A DNA stretch of 64,000 bases from Rhipicephalus microplus (GCF_043290135.1 NC_134700.1:157992053-158056052); one strand, 5' to 3'; positions 1 to 11,758 are shown, counted from the first letter of the stretch. Translations and numbers: made by a program. The notes: generated by a model not told the origin, from the sequence alone.

Positions 1-57
1 GCCCTTATCCAAAATTCGTTTTTTTGCGTCGCGATTTGATACCCGCGTCCCCCCTTA
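1..57. mobile_element. Right terminal scrap of a Mutator-like (MULE-family) element
   Basis: The first 57 bases end in a run resembling CCCGCGTCCCCCCTTAA, close to the right terminus CCCGCGTCTCCCCTTAAG of the full copy ending at 18970, and are preceded by a similar A/T-rich lead-in. The rest of the element would lie outside the window. The match is short, so this is a tentative assignment. Confidence 0.4.
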
Positions 58-577
58 AAATGCCTTACCTCATGCATATCCAGGTGATAGGAGTGGTTTC
101 GTGGTCACGTTTTATTTTGCAGCTCTCTATACAACGTGTGTTCTGCTCTTTACTCTGTAAATAACTTTCAAGGGGGCTACACGGTGTCCGGATGCTTCTA
201 AAAAGAAAATGCGATGTTTAAGTCACGTACTGCATAAGCAAGATAAAAGCTGTTCTTTTCTTTTTCTGTTTCAGCCTGCTAGCTAAAGTGGTTACATTGT
301 GAGCATGTTAAACAGTTCATTTTTCAGCATGTTAATGTTTAATTAGTGCATTCAAAAGGTATCTAATTAAGCCTCGACAAATTGCAGCTTTATGACAGGT
401 AGTTTTGTTTACACAACTTTTTTTGGGAGAGCTGTACAAATAGCAAAATTTTTGGTGCAAAGGGAATTCGAATATTGAAGTATTGGTGGAAATTGACATG
501 AATGTTTTTTTAATATTTCTCAGATACTTCGAAGCAAAATTGCAGAAAAAAAGTTTGAGATAATTCCTAAGCGTATT
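58..577. other. No recognised feature
   Basis: A/T-rich sequence with no convincing open frame and no repeat that I could match elsewhere in the window. It separates two Mutator-like terminal sequences and could be either unique intronic sequence or degraded element. Confidence 0.5.
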
Positions 578-2484
578 CTTGAGTGGAGATGCTCCTCGAA
601 AAACTTTTTTTTCAGATATTTGTGACAGCTCAATGAAACTTTCAGCAGTTATAGAGTTGGAGCTCCTCTTTTCAAATCTGCTTTTATTTTTTCATGGTTC
701 GTTAATTTACTGCAGACCATGCATTTGTAAAAAAAAATGCATTCTTGTGCAAGCTTAGGCAAAAATAGTCAGCACAAGAAAGCTCTGAAAGATAGCAAAT
801 GTTGCTCCTAATGAATTGCAGAATTCAATAAAGCAAAGAAACGTTGTGTAACATTTGTGTGCTGGCCTAGAAAAAAATTCTAATGCTGAATTTGAGTTTT
901 ACCATACTCAAGGAACAAGCTTCTGAAATTATCCAGCTGAATATGCTTTGGAGACCTCTGAAAGTTGTTTATTTGAATTCAGGACATGTTAAACTTTAAG
1001 CATGCCAAGTTTCATTGCAATCTGACTACGTAAAGCGTACAAATTATAGTGCACAAGATCTAAAAACGCCAAAAAATGAGGAACTGAGAAAGCAGTTGGA
1101 AAGTTAAAAAACATGTTCAATACTATACTCTTCAACCAATCTGCATGAAATTCACAGAGAATGGGAGCAAACCTACCTTGAAAAAGTTGAGTTTCAGAAG
1201 CACTATATATTGGACCCTTTGTCTCTGCAAGCTGTCTCCTCCCGACGGGCATATATTTTTTTTTTTTTCTGGTACTGCGGCGATGGGCCGTTGCTCTCGG
1301 GCTCATTCGAGGTTTCGGCGGCAGTACGCACCTTTTTTTTTTTTCTTTTCGAATGGCAGTTTTTGTGACGCACCAGTTTTTTTTTTTTTTTTTAAACACC
1401 AATGATTGCACAAAACCCGCACAAGCTGCTCGTGTCCGACGCCCATCGCACGCGGTGCGACCACAGACTTCACGCTCACAGCGAAGCTGTCCCGTGCACT
1501 GCCGCTGGCAAACGTCTCCTCGCTTCCACTGCTTGACGGACACACGCGGCTCGACGCATACGTGGAAGAAAGAATAGTTGCAGCACATGCGTCATTTCGG
1601 TGCTAAAGTCCCGAAAGCGATGCCAGTCCCTATCGTCTACTTGCCATTACTCAAATAGACAGCTCGCACCGCCCGCAGTTAAAGCATACTACGCCACTGA
1701 CAAGGTTCTGCATTGCATCAGTCTCACAAATAAATGTGCTTCCGCGTTCGTCCTGACACTTGCTTTAGTCGTTGAACATCTTTATCTTTCACTCTGAAGC
1801 GCTGACGAAGTCATCGACGGTAGGAATAAAGCTCGAACAATCCAAATCGGATGCGTCGCTGCTGCTGCGGCTAGGCCTAGCAGCAGACGGACCTCTCGCC
1901 GGCGCTCACTGTTTGCGTTTGGGGTGCCTCGTACTGGCGCCGCCCAATGAACTTACGTGACCGAAAGTAGCGTTTCTCGGTGGTATCTATGGCGCAGAAA
2001 TAATAATCCTGCGGTTGTGTTCGTCGATGTCTCGGTGAAAGCAGGAGAAGGAAGAAAGTGCTCGCATCCGACTGCGCGGCGGAATGCTCGCAACCAATGG
2101 CAGGGCTCCGATCATACCACGCGATTTCGAAGGCCCAGTCGCCACGCTAAAATGCTGTGGGAAAACGATTTTTTGTGGTATTTTTAGCGTGAATGCAGCT
2201 TTGCCGAAGTGGGCTCTGGGAGAAGAGGGTTAGGCCTACATGCACGCAAAATTTCAAGAGCCAGCGATGTCGTAGAGCGAAGTGCTGCATGCGTGACAAT
2301 CGGGTAACTTCGCACTTTCACGAGCCACTGCGAGTGCTTTAATTGTATTTTTCGATAACTTCTGGCTGATTCTCAGGTTTGAATTTTTAATATATTAAGG
2401 AGAAGGCTTGGAGGAATACAAAATGCAAGAAAACACAAAATCCACTTTTTCGAAAAAAATCTCGGTTTTTCGACTCGCATTAAG
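578..2484 (-). mobile_element. Degenerate Mutator-like DNA transposon, internally deleted (copy Z)
   Basis: The left end (578-600) reads CTTGAGTGGAGATGCTCCTC, a diverged form of the left terminus of the full copy at 16003 (CTTAAGGGGAGACGCTCCTC). The right end around 2463-2484 keeps TTTTTCGACTCGCATTAAG, like the right terminus at 18970 but with the TCTCCCC block missing. A subterminal motif, GCATGCCAAGTTTCATTGC at about 1000-1020, recurs in the other copies. On the minus strand 1400-1545 encodes a piece of the N-terminal half of the transposase (SARDSFAV, then VGHEQL), broken by poly-A runs. The catalytic half is absent. No flanking target duplication could be seen. It is a non-autonomous relic; the boundaries are approximate. 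Confidence 0.55.
1400..1545 (-). pseudogene. Mutator-like transposase N-terminal remnant (copy Z)
   Basis: The minus-strand reading contains SARDSFAV, PRAMGVGHEQL and a following short hydrophobic stretch. These align with SSRDAFAV, ARAVGIGHEQL and the next residues of the transposase of the copy at 16630-18496. The reading then runs into lysine runs encoded by poly-T, where homology ends. This is the same point at which the second deletion derivative (11759-13481) loses homology. It is not a functional gene. The longer overlapping open frames here come from low-complexity A/T tracts. Confidence 0.55.
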
Positions 2485-3195
2485 TGAGATAGTACCATGA
2501 AACTCTCTCTTTTGGCTAGGTGGTGTTTCACAGTTGTCTTATCAAATGAGGCAATGTAGAGGTACTTGCGTATGTGATTTGTCGCGACCAAAGTGTTACT
2601 GACAACACTTTGCACGCGGAAAGCAAAGACGCTACTTTCTCAGCCTCTTTATTGTTTCAACTCTTTTGAAAGCCAAATTGATATGGTGGACATGGACAAG
2701 CATGTGCTCCGGTCGAGTTCATAGAGATCTACCTCATAGACGTCAATGTGAATTTGAAGTGCTTGAAATGCTGAAATCTCTGCCGTTCACTTGCTCAGAC
2801 CATGTGCACAAATTTCGGGTTTGAAACGGCATTACTTGAACACCCACCTCTGCTGCCTCTATCATATTCATGTTAGAACCAATTTTTTCAGTCAGTACAG
2901 TTGAAGCCTTAGAATTTGCAAGGCAGCTTTGTCGCAATGCCAGAATGTGATGGGGTGAAGCATATAGGAAATCTGAAGGGGCTGCTGTCAAGCGGACGTT
3001 GACTGTGTTTTCGGGAAGTTCGAATAGTTTGATTAGTGATATTCCAGTGCATATTGAATCAAATAGCAAGAACTATTAGAAAAATATTGGAAATTGTGAA
3101 TATCAGTTGAACATCACATGTCCTTATTGCAGCATGTGAAGAACATTGTGGATTGATCAGAGGTTTGTTCATTGCAAGCGTTTTGGGTGTGGCAG
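2485..3195. other. No recognised gene; probable intron of the host gene
   Basis: No homology-bearing open frame or repeat was recognised. If the candidate exon at 3196-3309 is real, this is intronic sequence upstream of it. Confidence 0.4.
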
Positions 3196-3309
3196 GTCCG
3201 AGAGCTTCAGCGGCTGACCCGTGCACTCATCAAGCTGCCCGAAGAGAGCCAGAACGCCAACACTGAGGAAACGCCAGTGCATATTTTGGGCGACTTCTTC
3301 AGCACTCAT
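3196..3309 (+). CDS. Candidate internal exon of an unidentified host gene
   Basis: This 114-bp segment is exactly 38 codons, is flanked by an AG acceptor (GGTGTGGCAG before 3196) and a GT donor (GTGAGC at 3310), and reads open as a leucine-rich, charged peptide beginning VRELQRLTRALIKLPEES and ending in GDFFSTH. Its G/C content and codon use look more coding-like than the A/T-rich surroundings, and no element family in the window accounts for it. Both ends are in phase 0, matching the phase of the terminal exon at 20277. I infer that the two belong to one + strand gene with a transposon-filled intron of about 17 kb. I do not recognise the protein. The polypyrimidine tract is weak, and an alternative acceptor (ATTGCAAG, about 20 bases upstream) is possible. 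Confidence 0.5.
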
Positions 3310-4336
<1,027 letters not shown>

Positions 4337-4447
4337 ACATGCGGATATCACTGTCTGGTTCTGTTGCTCAGCAAAATGAACGAAAAACTTCGTCAGAAAA
4401 CTTTCAACTAATGTATCAGGAAACTTACCCTCATAATATGGAGAACC

Positions 4448-5551
4448 TACCGTATTTACTCGATTCTACCGCACCCTTGATTGTAACGCGCACCCGATTT
4501 CCACGACGAAAAAAAAAAAACGTAAGTCGTCGATTGCAATGCGCACCCATTTTTCTCGCTGGCCCGCACGACCACACCACTCGAAAAAACGACTCCTTTC
4601 AAAAGCGTCTTCCATTTAAATATGAGGTACGGCGAAGCTTGTGCCCATCTGACGTGTAACAGAGCATTGCCGTCACTGTAGTTTTACCGTGGACCGATGT
4701 CAGCACGCGAACTTGCTTCGCCCCCGTCTTCTCGACAGTTGTGGTGCCAGGCATGTCGAAGTAAAGAGGCGTCTGATCAGCATTCCCAATTTGCCCAAGC
4801 AGGTAGCCGTTGTTGTGCCGCAAGTTTAGGACGAACCTCTGAAAACTGTGAAGCTTTTCATCGTACTCCTCCGCAAAACTTTTCGCATATGCCTGGTCGC
4901 CTTCGAAGGGAAAAGCTTTTCCTCTTCATAAAGTTAGTTAGCCAGCCCCTGCATGCTTTAAACTGGCTCTGCATTAGCCCTTTTTCTATTCTAAGGCTAA
5001 CTGCATAGCCCGCACTTGAAGCAGTTCTGTCGTCACGAGCCGCTGTGCCGCCCGCTGCTCAAGCACATACTCGCTGAGCAGCTCTTCAATTTGCGGAAAC
5101 TGACCTTGCTGTGGTCCACTGAAGCCTTTGCATGAAGCTTTGCTGTCGACAATCTTCTGCTTTTGTTTCCGCCGGTCCCGCACGCACGTTTCGGGAACGA
5201 CCACGATGCAGCCCGCTTTACGTCCGTTTCGGCACACGCGATGACTTTTCTTTTAAAAGCGGCACAGTGGTGCACTTGTCGAGTTTTTGGAGTTGGCCCT
5301 TCCATGCCGTCGATGCTAATGCACACCAAGATGACGAACTCCTCAGCACACGTACGAAGTGCCGCACATTGGAAACACATAGGCAGAAATGGCCGACGCA
5401 CGTAGGGGGCGGCCATTTCGGAATGCCGATGGCAATAGAACGACCGTATTCATTTTTTTTTTTTTTTTCGTACTCGATTCTAACGCGCATGCGATTTATG
5501 AACTCGCTTAACCGGAAAAAAGGTGCGCGTTAGATTCGAGTAATTACGGTA
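4448..5551 (-). mobile_element. pogo/Tigger-like DNA transposon, internally deleted
   Basis: The ends form near-perfect 21-bp terminal inverted repeats: 4448-4468 begins TACCGTATTTACTCGATT, and the reverse complement of 5531-5551 begins TACCGTAATTACTCGAAT (2 mismatches in 21). The terminal TA dinucleotides fit the TA target duplication of the Tc1/mariner-pogo superfamily. At 1104 bp it is much shorter than an autonomous pogo/Tigger element (usually 2-3 kb). The body carries a broken minus-strand transposase whose C-terminal half is missing, so it cannot transpose by itself. It lies within the probable large intron. Confidence 0.8.
4599..5310 (-). pseudogene. pogo/Tigger-like transposase remnant
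   Basis: Read on the minus strand, the N-terminal part has a helix-turn-helix-like stretch (AAFKRKVIACAE) and a CENP-B-type DNA-binding segment (GPQQGQFPQIEELLSEYVLE, then LVTTELLQVRA). After a frame change comes the start of the DDE catalytic region (LLGQIGNADQTPLYFDMP, then TTVEKTGAKQVRV and MLCYTSDGHKL). In intact family members the asparagine/aspartate at GNADQTP begins the catalytic core, which should continue for about 150 more residues with two further acidic residues. Here it stops near 4620 and the element's terminal repeat follows. At least one frameshift separates the two segments. Family assignment is from motif recognition. Confidence 0.75.
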
Positions 5552-5673
5552 AATTAATTCACACACTACCCTTGGCATTCTTACTGTTAACTTCGTACAG
5601 ATTTCGGCCTCTGGCAGTGTACGCAGCATGATATGGTGGGAAAACTTCATTGGGTCCCAAAAGTTGACCCTGT

Positions 5674-5678
5674 TAGGC
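5674..5678. repeat. 5-bp target site duplication TAGGC (left)
   Basis: TAGGC immediately precedes the left LTR and recurs at 10916-10920 immediately after the right LTR. A 5-bp duplication is normal for Ty3/gypsy-type integrase. Confidence 0.93.
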
Positions 5679-6883
5679 TGTCACACCTGTCCCGTTTATT
5701 AGGGAGGCGATCGCCGGGCTAATTCCAAGAGCCGAAGTATCGGCCCCCCGAACCGCACCACGAAAGCGTGGACAATTTTGAAGTGGTCCTTTTTGGTGCG
5801 CCAGCGGACGCCGGTCGTGGCCCAAAGAACAAGTCAGAGCCGAGAGTTGATAAACAAACAAATTATATTCTCAATAATGGCAGATCGAAAACAATACATA
5901 GGAATGCACACTCCACAATAGTTGCATACAATATGACACCAATCAAACCAATCAATCAACGTACTACACAACACCATCAGCCACACTTAATACAACGGAC
6001 ACGGACAACAATACGCACTACAATGCAGTCGCATGCATTGAACAACCAAGACACTTAAAGACTAAAGAGATAGAAAACCTATTCAGTCCAAAGTCCTTGG
6101 AACAAAAGTCTGAATGATACTCTTCCGAGAATCACTCACTCAAAGTCCAGCGTTGTTGTCGTTCCGTAGCTCTCTGAAGTTTCTCTTCCAGGAAACCTCG
6201 CCGGAGTTTCTCTTCCAGGAAAACTCCCGTCTTCAATAGGCCACTCTCCAAGCTTCAAACTTCTTCGCCAGAAATCCGTCGGCTTCACACACGCAGCTGT
6301 TGCCCGCGTCTTCGCTCGATAGCGGTAAACCCACGCTCTTGCCTGTAGCTCGAGCCGTCCCTACGGACCAAAAACTTCGCCGACTACACGGCGGAATTCC
6401 TACGCGCTCTGGCGCTCACTTCCGTCTCCTCCTGTTCTGTCACTACGGGCAGAACCTTCGCCGACTCCACGGCGGAATTCCTACGCGCTCTGGCGTTAAC
6501 TTCCGTCACCTCCTGCTTTCTCGTCTCGGCCGCTCGATTAAATACCTTCCGCGCCACCTTCCAGAAATTTCTCGTCCTTTCGTCGGCGCGATACGCAGCG
6601 AAGGCTGGGAAGAGGGCGAGACGGTTGGAATGCCCTCTCCGGCCGCATGAGTCACTCGGTCTGACCCCGCCTCGTTCGTTCTGGAAATTTCTAGCGCTTG
6701 CCCGGCCGCCGCTGTGGGGTGAGGAGGTTCGTCTGCGATGCCGTGCTTCTGCGGGGAGAGCGCGCGCCCGGGAGCCTTGGATGTTTGCTTTCTTTTTTTT
6801 TCTTTTTACCTCGCGGCGTTTCTACCGCCCGTTGTCGCAGGGATTTGGCGGCGCGCTCTTTTTTTAGCGCTCGTTCTGTGACA
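5679..6883 (-). repeat. LTR of the gag-protease element (3' LTR in element orientation)
   Basis: 1205 bp, beginning TGTCACACCTGTCCCG and ending TTCTGTGACA on the + strand, so the termini are TG..CA with a short inverted repeat (TGTCACA/TGTGACA). It matches 9710-10915 except for 9 versus 10 T in one homopolymer. It contains an internal duplicated block: a segment around GGCGGAATTCCTACGCGCTC occurs twice about 75 bp apart (near 6390 and 6470). Confidence 0.95.
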
Positions 6884-6900
6884 CTGCCCCCCACTTTAAG
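6884..6900 (-). other. Polypurine tract of the gag-protease element
   Basis: On the minus strand the bases next to the 3' LTR read CTTAAAGTGGGGGGCAG. This is the expected purine-rich primer site for plus-strand DNA synthesis, and it fixes the element's orientation as minus. Confidence 0.8.
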
Positions 6901-7278
6901 AATATTATCTCATAATATTCAAAACCTCACAAACGAGCGCGAACAGTCACCACACATTCTCACAGAGTGTAACACAATCCGTCGCTCGTGACACGTCACA
7001 TTCACAATATATCACTCAATACAATCTTACATTGTAGTTCAATTCCACAACACATGAAATATAACCACAGGCACATGAGTACAACACTCCACCACACATT
7101 CCAAACAATACAAACGTACAAAGTTCTGTCTATACAACAATTATACAACACTATACATCACATCATCGCACAGAACACTGACTCGCTCGACATACACTTG
7201 AGACACAGGATAACAAGAACATTAACACAACATATGTCACTCAGCCCTGTCAGACACATTCCGATTCCACCTCAGCAC
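6901..7278. other. Untranslated region between gag-protease and the polypurine tract
   Basis: About 380 bp of CA-rich, G-poor sequence with no coding potential. In complete elements the pol gene would occupy this position; here nothing of it remains. Confidence 0.7.
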
Positions 7279-9498
7279 CTATCTTGAGTACTTCGAACAG
7301 CGCTTGCGTCCTTTCTTGCGGTGCTCGCTCGATTTCTTCTTGTTTTTCCACGTTACCTTTCGGCGAGCCCTTTCCAACGACGATATCTGAGCCGGCGTCT
7401 CAGCCATCGTTGTCACTTCCGACACCGTTAACGCGTCATTACACTCGACGGTTCCTGTCTGTTTATTTGCCCGCTTGATAATGCCTCTACATTTTGCCCG
7501 GCTGGCCAACTCCGTCTCCGTTACACTGTCAGTCGGTTGAGGTCGTACCGACGTACGTCCGGTTGTTCGGCCCGTGAACTTATTCGACACGATCGTCTTC
7601 TCCTTCGCTGTCTCTTGCGCCGCAGCTTCACCTTGGGCTCTAGTGAGATCCGTCACGGGATGCTCCTCCACTGTATCTAGCGGCCGCTGTGCTGGCGAGG
7701 GCTCTATCTTCGGGTCTTCTCCCAAATATTCTGGATCACTTGGCCCTCGCGCCCCGTCGATGTTTCCGATGACAAGGTTATACAGGGGGGTCGTCATGCA
7801 TAAAGCAGTAACCTTCCCGCTGAAGTACGGGGTTTCAACCTCAATTTCTGCTTCGGGAAGCATCCGAACCGTACGGTCAATTAGGCAAACCGGTTTCGTT
7901 CTGCCTGTCAACTCACCTTCCCGTACCAAATCTCTCCGCACGATAACAGTGGAACTGCCGGTATCTCTTAACACCGTAATCTTTTTATCCGCAACTTTTC
8001 CAGGCAGCGCTGGCATTCCTTTCGTAACACCGGTTGGCTGTTTTGACATTACAGCACCAACAATAGGAATTTTCTCCCCATTTTTCAATTCTACGAATCC
8101 ATCGGTAACGGCATTATTATCAGATTTCGGTGCTGCTTGCACACAGGATACCTGGTGAGTTTGACTCACTCCGTTCCGACAAGCATCTGCTTTGTGCCCA
8201 GTCTGACCACACTTAAAACATTTCACTACCGTAGGGCTCGTAAAGATCGTTCGACAGTTTTTCGCGCGATTACCCACTCGGTTACACAGAAAACATCTCT
8301 GCATGCTCTCTGGTGCACGCTTCTTTTCTTCAGGAGCCAATTTCTTCGAATCATCGGGACTATCCTTCTTGACCTTGGCCAAATTAGTGCCACCTTGCGC
8401 TTCCAAGAATTGATCAGCTAATTCAAGCATGTCTTCAAGTGACTTAGCTCTCCTCTCTTTCAAATACAGCGACAGGCTTGGGTGGCAACTAGTAAGAAAT
8501 TGTTCTCTAATTAGGAGCTCTCTAAGCTCATCGTACTCCTGTGCTGTCCCTGAAAGTTCAATCCATCTGTCGAAATAATGGCAAAGTCGGGCGGCATACT
8601 GCGTAGCCGTCTCACCATCAGCTGGCTTTCCTGTCCGAAATCTGTCCATGAAACCTTCCACGGTAAATCTAAATCGCTTCAGCAAAGCAGCTTTCACCTT
8701 TGCATAGTTGGCTGCATCGGTCGGCGTCAGCCTACCGTACACACTGAGCGCTTCACCACTCAGGCAAGTACTCAAAGCAGTTGCCCATTGCTGTTCCGGC
8801 CAATTCTGGCTCCTCGCAATCGTCTCAAATCTGTGGAGGTACGCGTCTAGGTCGTCCTTCCTTTCATCAAACGCTACAAGCAGCTTGCTTGGGTTCAAGC
8901 GGAAGCCGTGGTCCTCCCGTTCGCTGCTTTCAACTCTAGCTTGGACGGGAGTTTCACTTCGCTGTTGCAAACGGAGCCGCTCGAGTTCCATCTCGTGCTG
9001 CCGCTGCCGTTCCCTTTCAGCCATCTCCGCTTCTCTTTCTTCTTTCAGCTGTCGCTCCCTCGCTTCTCTTTCTTCTCTCGCCCTTTCGGCTGCCAACTTC
9101 TCTCTCTCCAGCTCCAACTTCAATTGCTGCTCTCTTTCTTCCTTCAGCTGTCGCTCTTTTGCCTCTCTTTCTTCTTTCAGCTGTCGCTCCTTTGCTTCTC
9201 TTTCTTCTCTCGCCCTTTCAGCGGCCAGCCTTTCTCTCTCCAACTCAGCTGTCTTTTCTTCCTTGGCCCTCTCTGCCGCCAACCTCTCTCTCTCCAACTC
9301 AGCTTCTTTTTCCGCTTTGGCTCTTTCGACCGCCAACCTCTCTCGTTCCAACTCAGCTGTTTTTTCTTCCTTGGCTTTCTCAGCTGCCAACCTTTCTCTC
9401 TCCACCGCCTCTTTCTCCTTCTGGCTTACCCATTTCCGTAGTTAGGCGCCGGAAAGACCCATCTTCTCACCAAGCGCAACTAACTTTTCGAGATCCAT
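7279..9498 (-). pseudogene. gag-pro: gag-protease polyprotein with an in-frame stop at codon 19
   Basis: Read from the ATG at 9498, the frame is open except for TAA at 9444-9442 (codon 19), then runs about 708 codons to 7279. Order of domains: a 150-residue charged coiled coil built from 18-residue repeats of the type AELERERLAAERAKEEKT; a SCAN/capsid-like region (SKLLVAFDERKDDLDAYLHR to LADQFLEAQGG); two zinc knuckles, the first with Asn in place of His (CFLCNRVGNRAKNC) and the second canonical (CFKCGQTGHKADAC); and a retropepsin-like protease with LRDTGSS (Asp about residue 512 counted from the ATG). The frame then ends in a basic tail without any reverse transcriptase. The protein would form particles and package RNA; protease would cut it. 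Translation may start downstream of the stop or need readthrough, but no good in-frame ATG follows closely. Confidence 0.85.
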
Positions 9499-9690
9499 TG
9501 TGTCTCGCAACTTGCAAATAAAACCTTGCCGCGTGCAAAAAGTATCTGCCTAAATCAGTCTATCGGAACACTCCCCTGCACTCGTTAACGAGAACACTGA
9601 ACAACACACAAAATCGTTCCGATAGCACTATCAACAACTCGAGGCTCTTTCTCACTACTTTGGACACACTGTGCACCAAAAGGTCCTGTT

Positions 9691-9702
9691 TCGCGGACGC
9701 CA
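9691..9702 (-). other. Probable tRNA primer-binding site
   Basis: On the minus strand, 7 bases after the 5' LTR (spacer ATTAATC), the sequence TGGCGTCCGCGA begins with the TGG expected opposite a tRNA 3' CCA end. The tRNA identity is not assigned. Confidence 0.6.
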
Positions 9703-9709
9703 GATTAAT

Positions 9710-10915
9710 TGTCACACCTGTCCCGTTTATTAGGGAGGCGATCGCCGGGCTAATTCCAAGAGCCGAAGTATCGGCCCCCCGAACCGCACCACGAAAGCGT
9801 GGACAATTTTGAAGTGGTCCTTTTTGGTGCGCCAGCGGACGCCGGTCGTGGCCCAAAGAACAAGTCAGAGCCGAGAGTTGATAAACAAACAAATTATATT
9901 CTCAATAATGGCAGATCGAAAACAATACATAGGAATGCACACTCCACAATAGTTGCATACAATATGACACCAATCAAACCAATCAATCAACGTACTACAC
10001 AACACCATCAGCCACACTTAATACAACGGACACGGACAACAATACGCACTACAATGCAGTCGCATGCATTGAACAACCAAGACACTTAAAGACTAAAGAG
10101 ATAGAAAACCTATTCAGTCCAAAGTCCTTGGAACAAAAGTCTGAATGATACTCTTCCGAGAATCACTCACTCAAAGTCCAGCGTTGTTGTCGTTCCGTAG
10201 CTCTCTGAAGTTTCTCTTCCAGGAAACCTCGCCGGAGTTTCTCTTCCAGGAAAACTCCCGTCTTCAATAGGCCACTCTCCAAGCTTCAAACTTCTTCGCC
10301 AGAAATCCGTCGGCTTCACACACGCAGCTGTTGCCCGCGTCTTCGCTCGATAGCGGTAAACCCACGCTCTTGCCTGTAGCTCGAGCCGTCCCTACGGACC
10401 AAAAACTTCGCCGACTACACGGCGGAATTCCTACGCGCTCTGGCGCTCACTTCCGTCTCCTCCTGTTCTGTCACTACGGGCAGAACCTTCGCCGACTCCA
10501 CGGCGGAATTCCTACGCGCTCTGGCGTTAACTTCCGTCACCTCCTGCTTTCTCGTCTCGGCCGCTCGATTAAATACCTTCCGCGCCACCTTCCAGAAATT
10601 TCTCGTCCTTTCGTCGGCGCGATACGCAGCGAAGGCTGGGAAGAGGGCGAGACGGTTGGAATGCCCTCTCCGGCCGCATGAGTCACTCGGTCTGACCCCG
10701 CCTCGTTCGTTCTGGAAATTTCTAGCGCTTGCCCGGCCGCCGCTGTGGGGTGAGGAGGTTCGTCTGCGATGCCGTGCTTCTGCGGGGAGAGCGCGCGCCC
10801 GGGAGCCTTGGATGTTTGCTTTCTTTTTTTTTTCTTTTTACCTCGCGGCGTTTCTACCGCCCGTTGTCGCAGGGATTTGGCGGCGCGCTCTTTTTTTAGC
10901 GCTCGTTCTGTGACA
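9710..10915 (-). repeat. LTR of the gag-protease element (5' LTR in element orientation)
   Basis: 1206 bp copy of 5679-6883 with one additional T in a T run. In element orientation this is the promoter-bearing LTR. It is followed on the + strand by the target duplication. Confidence 0.95.
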
Positions 10916-10920
10916 TAGGC
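10916..10920. repeat. 5-bp target site duplication TAGGC (right)
   Basis: Matches 5674-5678 exactly, confirming that 5679-10915 is a single integration event not rearranged since. Confidence 0.93.
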
Positions 10921-11758
10921 TAGTGCCATCAGCCAATCTTTGCGCTATTTTATTAGGCCATGCTTATGAAACAGTGGAAGCGAGTGCACTACCTAAAGCA
11001 GTATATCTTGTGCAGCTCGACCCTTACGCCACCGACATGAGACGAACTATCATATTCTGCGTTTGATGAGGCATCTAGAGATATCAAAGGCCTTCGAATC
11101 AATAATGAAACAGTGCTGTGTCACAAGTACTGCGGTCCGAAATGTGCCTGCAATGTTGCAAGACGGTGATGATGAAGCATTGGAGGCCTTTAAAAAACGA
11201 GAAAGTCTGGCATCAAACATGGCAAACTAATTAAAATTACGAGGGCTGCATCACAGAAATAGTATGTACCATGGTTTCTGTTTACTGGTAACTCTACATT
11301 TAAGGTTGTTTGGTCGAAATAGGCATAAATCAGGCAGCTAAAGAAAAAATCTGGCTTCTTGATTTGAAACAAGAAATTACTTTTCCCGCGTAAAGACCCA
11401 CACTATCAGTGTTGCGTTGAGAAGCATCATCCTCTTCATGTGGAGCAGGCCGGTTGCTGTCACAGCGCTATCTTTTGCATGCGTGCCTGCTGATTCATCA
11501 TCATCATGCTGTGGAGAAGCTGGCTCTATGCGCAATAAATCTGGTGTTCTTTCAGCGGTCGTGTCAGGCACTTCAGATGCAGTTGAACCGTTTGGCCCCC
11601 GTCGCTTCCAAGTTGGCAATAGAGCCAGCCGTTTTCGCTGAACTTTCCTGTTTGTTTGTGCTATACGGTCAGGTATTTTGGACAGCCTGGTAAGATCGCA
11701 GGCTCAGCATCTGAAGTGAGCCTAGATTTCTTCAGTGCATGCAAAAATTTGGGGGACC
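10921..11758. other. No recognised gene
   Basis: Probable intronic sequence. A minus-strand frame at 11377-11619 encodes an acidic, low-complexity 80-residue peptide (for example PASPQHDDDESAGTH) that might be a scrap of a transposon protein. I do not recognise it and it has no start context or neighbours that support a gene. Confidence 0.4.

Larger units (their letters stand above)
5679..10915 (-). mobile_element. LTR retrotransposon carrying only gag and protease
   Basis: A complete insertion of 5237 bp: two 1.2-kb LTRs beginning TGT and ending ACA, flanked by the target duplication TAGGC, with a polypurine tract and a primer-binding site in the right places for a minus-strand element. The internal region is only 2826 bp and has a single long coding region on the minus strand with coiled coil, capsid-like domain, zinc knuckles and aspartic protease. 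No reverse transcriptase, RNase H or integrase is present in either strand between the LTRs. The LTRs appear to differ by one base in a T run, so the insertion is recent. Since it cannot reverse-transcribe itself, it presumably uses enzymes from a related full element (inference). Such gag-bearing, pol-less elements have been described in plants as TR-GAG elements. Confidence 0.9.

Noticed and set aside
989..1588. 199-codon minus-strand open frame
   Set aside because: Mostly low-complexity Lys runs from poly-T tracts inside a degenerate Mutator-like copy; only a short part has homology, listed as a remnant.
8708..9521. Long + strand Ser/Leu/Phe-rich open frames
   Set aside because: Antisense shadows of the repetitive gag coiled-coil region; composition follows the repeat, no domain.
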